A stretch of DNA of 64,000 bases from Coniosporium tulheliwenetii. Its lineage: Eukaryota; Ascomycota; Dothideomycetes. The position numbers were made by a program, and so were the translations under genes. This document shows, in pieces, positions 22,713 through 30,299 of this stretch. Position 1 is the first letter of the stretch. The number at the start of each line of letters is the position of its first letter. The stretch is taken from assembly GCA_030247845.1 (NCBI GenBank), contig JAPDRP010000028.1, positions 186,001-250,000 of the forward strand, read 5' to 3'. Below the pieces are notes generated by a model. That model searched no databases. It was not told the DNA's origin and saw only the letters and a list, made by a program, of their open reading frames with translations.

Positions 22713-23043
22713 GCTGGCTTGGAAGACTATTGCCCAAACACTTTTGCATCTTGACGCGCATCGCGTCGTGAATGTTTGAAGGCTGCCGTTGCGTTTCGGG
22801 TCTCGACGCATAGTGAATGCTCCGAAAGCTGTCTCGGCACGATTCGCCTACGGACCATACGCATGGAACCAGGCATCGCAACATACGACCCAGTGTCTCG
22901 TCTGCTCTGGATGCTCCCCATGGTTCAAGGAATAAACACGCCTGTGAAATAGGCGTCGATGGGCTGAAGTTGCCCTTCTTTGAAGCTACTCCATCACATG
23001 AACTCTTGGCCACACAACACTTCTACTTTACCGCATCTTCAAC
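22713..23043. promoter_or_regulatory. Bidirectional promoter between monooxygenase and NmrA-like genes
   Basis: 331 bp between divergent starts, the shortest divergent spacer in the cluster. No exon supported and no perfect CGG palindrome seen. Confidence 0.45.
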
Positions 23044-24269
23044 ATGACAGATACCAAGCTCAAGAATATCGCCATTGTTGGCGTATGTCATATACATATC
23101 TCAAGCTTATCTCTATCCACTAAATGTGAGACAGGCCAGCAGCAAAATCGGAACGGCAACGCTGAAATACCTCTTCTAACGCAACTCGCACATCAACGTC
23201 ACCATCATCACTCGCGATGCCTCCACCGCTACGTTTCCCTCTTCGCCGCAGATCTTTGTAAAGAGGGGCTCCTTTGAAGATCCTGAGTTCTTGCAATCTG
23301 CCTTTCAAGGCTCAGAGCTTGCCGTGCTGGTCATCAACGTCTTCGCCATGGATGTCGAATAGCCGAGACTCATCGATGCGGCAGCAAAGGTAGGATATTC
23401 AAGCCCAAGGCTTATTGTTTCCCTTGCTGACAAAACGATAGGCTGGCGTAAAATGGATCATTCCAAACGAGTGAGTAACGTCTACCTTTCGCGCCCTTGG
23501 GCCTCATTCCGTCCGACTCACACATGTCCTAGATTCGGAGGCGACAACATGAATCCCGACAACCCTTGTCTTCGCACATCTTTCATGGTACCCAAACTCG
23601 CTGCACGCAAGCAGATCGAAGATCGTGACCTGAAGTGGATCGGCGTGGCAACAAACCCTTGGATTGAGATGGTGAACACATGACCCTACCACCCATTCAC
23701 TGTAGTCTAAACGACCAAGTCGCCTGCAGAGCCTTATGTACGGTCTCTTCGGCATCAATATCGCCGATAAGACGTACACGCACTACTCCGGCGCAGGCCC
23801 CTTCAACAGCTCTTCCCAAGAGCAAGTGGGTCGCGGCATGGCGGCGTTGCTCTCCCTCCCAGTCACCTCGTCAAACAGCAGAGCATCGCTGGAGCACTAC
23901 ACCAACAATTTCGTGTACATCTCATCCTTTCTCTTGACTCAAAAGAGACTATTCGAAGCTGTCAAACAGGCAACTGATACTTCGGACGCCGAATGGTCGA
24001 TCAGGGAGTCATCGATCGATCAAAGAATATCGACGGCGAAGGACAAGTTTGCGCAGGGAGATGTGTATATTGGGCTGGATCTGATGTATTGTTATTACAT
24101 TGGCGAGGGCATGGGTGGAGATTATGAGGCGAAGGCTCAGGAAGACAGGAAGGTTTTGGGCATAGAAGAGGAGGATCTCGTTGAGGTCGTGAGAGCCACG
24201 GTTGCTCCCACGAATGCCACGAACGGGACGAATGGGACACACGGGACTAATGGGACGAATGGAGCCTGA
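23044..24269 (+). pseudogene. NmrA/isoflavone-reductase-like protein with two in-frame stops
   Basis: Five exons (23044-23082, 23135-23389, 23442-23470, 23533-23671, 23730-24269) join in phase to 333 codons. Features are the Rossmann start IAIVG-ASSKIGTATL, then LIDAAAKAGVKWIIPNEFGG and, near the C-terminus, YISSFLLTQK, all typical of isoflavone-reductase-like NmrA proteins. TAA at 23177-23179 and TAG at 23360-23362 interrupt exon 2. Both can be single CpA to TpA changes from CAA and CAG. There is no frameshift, so splicing and frame are preserved. The tail encodes repeated Asn-Gly-Thr units (24213-24266). Probably a recently inactivated tailoring reductase of the cluster. Confidence 0.85.
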
Positions 24270-24642
24270 GAGGGCTGAGAGTTTGCTATATCTATCACTA
24301 TGCTACTTGGATGATGCAGAATTTGTCGAGCACTGTTTGTATGCCATGAGTTCTCACGGTCCCATCTCACCGTAACTGCACATGCGTTGTGTGAATCGAC
24401 TGGTCTATACAATGCGAGCTCCAGCATTCATCCTTTGACGATCCAACCTTCCGATCAAGCGATGGCCGACGTTCGGGAAACATCAAACATGCCGAAGTCT
24501 CGGGCGCTGCAATATAAAACGTTCCGCGAGTGGTGTTCTCGCCGATGTGGAATAGAGAAGCGTTAATGTTAAGAAAGAGTCTTCATAGTGACTTTGGACT
24601 GGCCTTGATAGTTACAGTAGGAACTACAACCGCAAGCTCACA
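24270..24642. other. Intergenic; promoter of the anthrone-oxygenase-like gene
   Basis: 373 bp with no supported exon. It carries the start region of the next gene, including CAATATAAAACG near 24510, a possible TATA box about 130 bp before the start codon. Confidence 0.4.
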
Positions 24643-25220
24643 ATGGAAGACCCCATCGCCAAAGCCGCTCAGGTCGGAGGTACCTTTGGAGCAGCATTGT
24701 TGTCTGGCATGTCAAACACAGTAGTGTCTTGCACTTTCGCTCGCTGACGACTTTTGAAACAGGCTACATAGGATGCTTCGGCTACGCCGGAGTCGCGATC
24801 CTCAGCGAGGCACCGCTCGACACGCTCGTCAAGCAATTCTCCCGCATGTACAACATTGGCAAGACTTCTTCGCCACCTCTCGCCGTCGCTACCACATTAT
24901 GCAACGGCTTCTCTGCGTACCAGTCCCGCAGCAAAGACGCCGTCATTGGTGGTTTGGCATCGCCTTTTGTGTTGTACGTGGCTGCGGCGATATCAGTCAT
25001 GGCCATAGTCCCTTTCACTCTGCTGTACATGGAACCTGCGGTCAATCGCAAGTTATTGGGATTGGGGAGCCATGCGAGCAGAGGAGTGAAGGCCGAGCAC
25101 TTGGGAGCGAGCGAGGAGGACGTGAGGAAGTTGTTGATCCGATGGAAAGGGTTGAACTTTGTGCGTGCTGCGTTGGCTGGGTTGGGGGCTCTGCTTGCTG
25201 CTGTTGCTACTGTAGCTTGA
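24643..25220 (+). CDS. DUF1772 protein, anthrone-oxygenase-like (HypC/MdpH2 type)
   Basis: Small membrane protein of the family that oxidises anthrones to anthraquinones. Exons 24643-24706 and 24763-25220 give 173 residues. The intron begins GCATGT rather than GT and ends CAG, with CTGAC as a branch site; only this GC-AG splice restores the family sequence ALLSG-YIGCFGYAGV. Hydrophobic segments lie near residues 10-35, 60-75, 95-120 and 150-173. Other blocks: LVKQFSRMYNIGKTSSPP and LLIRWKGLNFVRA. It pairs in function with the EthD gene at 26880, as both families occur together in emodin-type clusters. The frame is intact. Confidence 0.82.
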
Positions 25221-25527
25221 ATTGTCTCGGTCGTTCTCGCCGAAAAGACGAATAGACGGCATGTCTGTCGATGTCGTCGTGGGTATTCAATAGCTATGTG
25301 GCCGCACAGGAGTATTGGCAGATCTGCTGTCCCGTGGGCAATGCTGGAAGTGAAGACGATCTCCTTCTCTTCACCTCGTCTACAATTCTGACCTGTATAA
25401 AAAGTCTAATGAAGAATGAAAGCACGCTCTATTTCATTAAAGTCATCAAATCATCTTACAAAAGTCTTCCCTTTCGTCATACTTGCTGGACAGCGAGGCC
25501 TTCGACGCCGTAGCCTAGCGTCATGAT
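25221..25527. other. Convergent intergenic region
   Basis: 307 bp between convergent genes. No exon recognised. Confidence 0.5.
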
Positions 25528-26404
25528 CTACCACGGGATGATATGTGCTAGGAGACCTTGCCACAGATAGCCCAACAGCACCGAATACTCCGTCCTCACC
25601 TTCCCTGTCGGACCCACCGCGACCTCGCGATTCCGCAACTCCTTCTTCCTGGACGCCGCCTCTACCCACGCAGCGCCAAAGTCGGCGTAGTTCAGCTCCT
25701 TGCCGACCTTTTCATGCGTGAGAACGAGCTTGTGGCCCGTCCGCTCCATGCTCACGGAATCGTGCAGGCCCGGGCCGTCCATCAGGATGTAACTGAGTAT
25801 AGGTTTCGGCTGCTCGGCTTGGTGTCGGTACAGCAGCTCCGCCTTCTTGATGTCGGTGTAGGGAAAGTGCAGGAAGAATCCGGCGATCTTCCTCTGGAAA
25901 CCGGACATGTCGTTGTCGATGGTTTCGTTCCAGAACATGGTCCGGTTCACCAGCACGGCTGGCGGCTCTTCGAGATCTTCGGTTTTGAGTCGCTTGAGTG
26001 CGTTGATGATGCCTGCTGCTCCCTGTTGGGCGATATCCATTCCGCGCTTGGATCGGTTGTCCGCGATGCAGTTGTAGATCACTTCTGCTCCGCGAAGGCA
26101 TTCCGTGAGCGTCTCGCGATCCGTGATGGGCGCAACGTAGATGTGGATCTCTGGGCTCGTTGTCTTCTCCAGCTGAGGGAATGCCGACAGGAGCTTCGCT
26201 TTGTTCCGAACGAAGATGTTGATCCGTAAGTCCTCCGGCTGTGTTTCGAGGAGATAGTGCAGAGTCGCGGCTCCTGTTGAGCCTGTTGCTCCTAAGATCT
26301 TTGTGCGTGAAAGTGAGTGAGTTAGCCGATATATTTACATCGGCGTCATTGGCTATATGCTCATGGATGTGGCCACGCTTCGCACTTACCGCGTGTGTAG
26401 GCAT
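25528..26404 (-). CDS. Second NmrA-like / AflX-type NAD(P)-binding oxidoreductase
   Basis: Two exons: a 15-nt first exon (26404-26390, MPTHA) and 26298-25528, joined over a 91-nt intron, give 261 residues. The splice puts ILGATGSTGAATLHYLL at the N-terminus, a Rossmann loop. There is no YxxxK motif. Like the gene at 9724 it resembles AflX/OrdB and MdpK/ClaK-type proteins found in aflatoxin and anthraquinone clusters. The C-terminus ends VLLGYLWQGLLAHIIPW, a hydrophobic tail. It is divergent from the EthD gene across 475 bp. The frame is intact. Oxidation or ring-modification of an anthraquinone hydroquinone is inferred from relatives. Confidence 0.82.
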
Positions 26405-26879
26405 CTCGGTCACGATGTGGGAGATGTCGACTTCTGTGGACGTTTTAGAGCACGCTCTGTAGGCATATTGTTGTGTATTCATATGGCGGCCACGAAACAC
26501 CCGAACCGGTCTCCTGGAATGTCGTTGACGTATTGCCTTCTCGTCGGGATCCGTCGGGCCCCGGTCGCCAAGAGCGATGCTGCAGCTTTCACATGCATTC
26601 TTGCTCCTGCCTTCAACCAAAGCAACGCTTCAAGAGGTCATGCAAAGAGCTATAAGCGGGACGATGGGCGATAATGGCCGGCGTAGCAAGCGCAAAGACA
26701 AAGGCTGTGGCGAAAGCACCGGCCGTACGCTCCGATTGGGAGCACCCGTGATATACACCGAGCGTGGCGACCTTGCTGTCTGAATCTAATCCCATGAAGC
26801 TGTCTCGACAACTACTCCAGGACCTCTTCAACACACGATCTGTGCAAGTCGAAAGGATCTGGCATCGACCCTTTCCACC
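26405..26879. promoter_or_regulatory. Bidirectional promoter between AflX-like and EthD genes
   Basis: 475 bp between divergent starts at 26404 and 26880. No supported exon. Confidence 0.45.
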
Positions 26880-27446
26880 ATGGCGACGGAGACAATGACC
26901 CTCAGCGCACAGGAGGACGCCCTGACCACGAATGACCAAGACCTAGGCCTGCCCCCAGCAAATACCTCTGCCTCACCATCCTCGGCTACCGCAAAGCAGG
27001 CATGAGCGAAGAAGCATACCGGCGCCACATGAACGAAGTCTCGGCTCCTCTGACCAAAGACTTAATGGTGAAGTACGGCGTGAGGTGATGGACCGTCATC
27101 CACAACCCCCTCTAGACCGGGCCCTCATGACCCAGCTCTTCGATAGACAGATGGCGAATGTGGCCGACTACGACTGCTTCAGCCAGGTCGTGTTCCAGAG
27201 CCTGGAGCACTATAAAGCGATGAAGGCCGATCCGTATTACAAGGAGCACCTTTTAACGATTATGAGAACTTTGCGGATACGAAGAGGAGTCTGTATGTTT
27301 CTTCCATGCATCAACTTTCTGATTGGGCATAGAGGCCTGGCTGATTCGAGATGCGCAGGATGACTATCGGATGGATCGAGGAATGGACAAATGATGGGCA
27401 GGTTAGAGAGAGCATGGATAAGCCTTGGGTGTCGATGACGGAGTGA
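26880..27446 (+). pseudogene. EthD-domain protein, atrochrysone-carboxylate-decarboxylase-like, broken
   Basis: EthD proteins of this type (TpcK, AgnL1, MdpH1) are assigned to decarboxylation of atrochrysone carboxylic acid in anthraquinone pathways. Conserved blocks here are YLCLTILGYRKAGMSEE, HMNEVSAPLTKDLMVKYG, DYDCFSQVVFQS, ADPYYKEHL, NFADTKRS and MTIGWIEEW. They lie in different frames. One base is missing at each of the C5 run 26952-26956, the C5 run 27106-27110 and the T4 run 27251-27254, and TGA at 27086-27088 interrupts KYGVR/WTVIHN. With those three bases counted, exon 1 (to 27292) and exon 2 (27359-27446) meet in phase and would total 167 codons. Four lesions in 0.5 kb favour a true pseudogene over random error. 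Confidence 0.82.
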
Positions 27447-28034
27447 GAAAACGTCGGACTCTAGACCTTTGGTACATTCATCAGTTCCATCAGTGATGCT
27501 ATATCCATCGACTCCACATTGGGACACATTGCATGCCGATGAATCTCTCTCATGCCACGCACCAAAGTAATAGTTGTAGCTCAAAGACCGCATACCTCAA
27601 GCTATGGAAATGCAGCTATCATGTGAGATAGAATCTTTCTCTTGGTAAGCCCTCTTTTGTAGCCGTTAGCTGCAGCGCGCGCCTGGCGCTCTTAAGCGGC
27701 ATCTTTCTTTTGGCCATTTCGACAGTTCAACAATAAGGAAAAGCGTTTAACCGTAGATAGGACGGCAGTACTCCCTATTTCTAGCGCTCGAGAGGGCCGG
27801 CACGGACTTTCTGCCTTGGGAGCCATTTTGGTGAAGGAGCCGTTTTGAGCCCCCAGGTGAGCCTTGATGAGCCTGGGTGAGTTCCGGGTGATGGCTTGGG
27901 TGATGTGGGTGAGCATGGGTGAGCGAAGGTGAGCATCATCACCCTAGGCTGGGTGTCGCATCACCTGACTCACCCAGCTCACCCGCCTAAAGCGGCATCG
28001 TCCGCATTGGGCCACGACGGGGGTCTCGCAGATA
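27447..28034. other. Gene-free stretch with a GGTGA repeat block
   Basis: No exon supported. The left part (27447-27840) is plain intergenic sequence; the right part holds the repeat block listed separately and then the pogo element insertion site TA at 28033-28034. Confidence 0.6.
27856..27984. repeat. Irregular GGTGA array that flips to TCACC
   Basis: Seven GGTGA units, most as GGGTGAG or GGGTGAT, are spaced roughly 9-20 bp apart from 27856 to about 27931. Four TCACC units follow up to 27984. The change of orientation gives the block an inverted symmetry around 27936-27960, so it may fold or bind a dimeric factor. AAGCGGCATC occurs on both flanks (about 27694 and 27991). It looks like the end of a mobile element or MITE of unknown type. 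Confidence 0.6.
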
Positions 28035-28075
28035 AGCTTGGCACCCCGGTTACCGACACCCCGGTTGTCGACACC
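28035..28075 (+). repeat. Left terminal inverted repeat of the pogo element
   Basis: Pairs with 29792-29833 in reverse complement, with one one-base gap inside a C run and about two mismatches. Preceded by TA (28033-28034). Confidence 0.88.
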
Positions 28076-28134
28076 TCAACAGAACCCACCTCTAAGAGTA
28101 TACCCATCTGTTACACCACAACCACCTGTCCAAT

Positions 28135-29742
28135 ATGGCTGCACGCGAGTCTACGGTTGAATCAGCTATCGCGGATTTCGAATCCGGCGTGTATTCCTCC
28201 AAGAAAGCCGCCGCCGCAGCGTATAACATCCCCCGATCAACATTCATTAATCGTATCAATGGCCGCACCAATGCACGCGCCAGCCACGCCAACCAACAGC
28301 GATTGACTCCTCTACAAGAGGAGTTTCTAGCTGATTGGATTCTTGAAGAGGACGCACGCGGCTATCCTCCATCTCACGCGCGTGCGCGAGAGATGGCTAT
28401 CCGCGTCTTACGTATGAACGGCGATACCAACCCACTTGGCCATAAATGGACTACCAAGTTTATAGCACGTAATCCACACGTCGCATCGGTAATTAGTAGG
28501 CCTATCGAAGCCTGCCGAATCCGCTGTACCGATCAGGCAAGCATACAACGGTTTTTCGCACTCTTCCAACGCGTCTAAACCGAGCATAATGTACGACATG
28601 AGGATACATGGAATATGGACGAGACTGGTATTGGTTTAGGCATTTGTACGAATACCTAAGTACTTGCCAGCTCAAAAAGTACACGTACTTATGTTGAATC
28701 GCCAGAGGATCGCGAGTGGGTATTAATTGCAGAGACTGCCTCCGCTACAGGCCGGAAAATACGACCGCTCGTTATCTTTAAAGGAAATGATCTATAATCA
28801 ACGTGGTTTTAATACGATAAGGTACCGGATTGGGTATATACAACCTCTAAGAATGGCTGGACATCGAATCGCATCGCTCTAGGCTGGCTACAAACGATAT
28901 TCCTACCTGAAACAAAGCCGGATACTGGTAGGGCTCGAATCCTGCTTATGGACGGACATGAGAGCCATATAAGTACTGAGTTTCTCTGGATCTGCAAGCA
29001 GAATCGTGTACAGCTAGTATTCCTTCCGCCTCATTCATCTCACGTCCTACAACCTCTTGATCTGTCGTGTTTTTCGCCGTTAAAAACGAGGTATCGGCAA
29101 TCAATTGCGGAGCTCGCAGCGCTCGACGACTCGGCCCCTATAAAGAAGAAGCGCTTTGTTAAGTGCTACCATCTCGCCCGAAATGAATCTCTGACTGAAC
29201 GAGCTATACGAGGTGGCTGGAAGGCTGCTGGATTATGCCCGTGGAATCCAGAGAAGGTGCTCAGCTCGTCCTAGGTTAAATAACCTTATATTCCTAGGCC
29301 TACCACGCCACTAAGCCTAAAACATATACTTCCCGATAATATCGAGACGTTCTAGACACCGCAGAAGCCTCAGCATATATACGAGGCGATTTAAAGTATC
29401 TCAAAGCGCCAGAAAATCGATCGAGATATACGGAACCTGCTTTAAAAGGCAGGTAAGTCAATCGGGAGGTTAAACACGATGCAGGCAGGCTACGAAGCGA
29501 CAGTCCAACAATAAGAGGCTCAATTAGAGGCCTTAGCGGCTAAGAAGCCCAGAAAGAAAGTAGTAGTAGATCCAAATACGCGCTTCACTAAGATCGAGAG
29601 TATCCGGGAGGCGATTCAGAAGTCACAGCAGCAGGAGATTAAGTTAGCAACAAAAACAGTAGTTCAATAGGCTCAGGTTACTCCGAAACGTATTATAGGA
29701 TTGTCTCTAGAGGATATTATAATTGAGTAGCAAATAGAGTAA
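28135..29742 (+). pseudogene. Pogo/Fot transposase with stops at glutamine positions
   Basis: One uninterrupted register of 1.6 kb with no frameshift. The N-terminus (MAARESTVESAIADFESG) is a Pipsqueak-type helix-turn-helix, followed by a CENP-B-type HTH (LTPLQEEFLADWILEEDARG to KFIARNP). The catalytic domain has DETG, LLMDGHESH and QPLDLSCFSPLK, i.e. DD..D of pogo transposases. Several TAA/TAG codons, for example in LL*KAGK, QQ*EAQ and VQ*AQ, sit where glutamine is expected, so they are CAA/CAG to TAA/TAG changes, the classic RIP outcome. The C-terminus is basic and helical. The encoded protein cannot be full length. Confidence 0.9.
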
Positions 29743-29791
29743 TATTGCGTTCATAACAGTCAATTATATAAAGGTGGTGAAGTTTTGGTGG

Positions 29792-29833
29792 GGTGCCGAC
29801 AACCGGGGGTGTCGATAACCGGGGTGCCAAGCT
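29792..29833 (-). repeat. Right terminal inverted repeat of the pogo element
   Basis: Reverse complement of 28035-28075 apart from the noted differences, followed by TA (29834-29835). Confidence 0.88.
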
Positions 29834-30299
29834 TAATCCATCGATATATTGACCTACCTACCTACCTATATAGCTACAGCAACACCTAGGCAAGGCAGAA
29901 ACCGGTCTGGGACCCTGCTTTGTCATGAACCCACGATAGGACGACTTAAGGCGATCACCCTCGAGCTGAACGCTGTTTCCCCTGTTTCGTTGGTTGGAGC
30001 GTGCAGCGTGCCGTACCCTCAATTGGCTGTGCATTCCTTCAAATTTACGGACTGACAACACCCATGGAGAACGAGGAAGAGAAGGTCACTGCTCTGTCTG
30101 CCTGGTCGCCCACGGCGATAAGGCAGGGCTGCGCACCCATGGCTTCAATGATCATCCCGGAATCAGGGGATCTGCAGAGTGCTTAACAATACGAAATATG
30201 GCGTGGTCTGACAGCCTTCTCGCTCAATCTTAGTCTTCCTTTCGCTACTTCGACATGTGAGATTTCTAGTTACTGCTGCTTCGCGCTATTGCAGTTGAG
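29834..30299. other. Intergenic, nothing recognised
   Basis: Right flank of the pogo element and promoter of the membrane protein at 30300. A short ACCT tandem (about 29852-29867) is present. Confidence 0.45.

Larger units (their letters stand above)
28035..29833 (+). mobile_element. Pogo/Fot-type DNA transposon, complete but RIP-inactivated
   Basis: A 1799-bp element. The left end 28035-28075 and right end 29792-29833 are imperfect inverted repeats of about 41-42 bp, beginning AGCTTGGCACCCCGGTTA and differing by one indel and a few substitutions. It is flanked by TA on both sides (28033-28034 and 29834-29835), the target duplication of the Tc1/mariner/pogo superfamily. Inside is one transposase frame broken only by stops. 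The ends look intact, so it could be mobilised in trans. Confidence 0.92.

Noticed and set aside
5089..27446. Polyketide synthase or metallo-beta-lactamase thioesterase fragments
   Set aside because: No KS DTACSS-like, AT GHSxG or HxHxDH motif could be found in any frame of the cluster.
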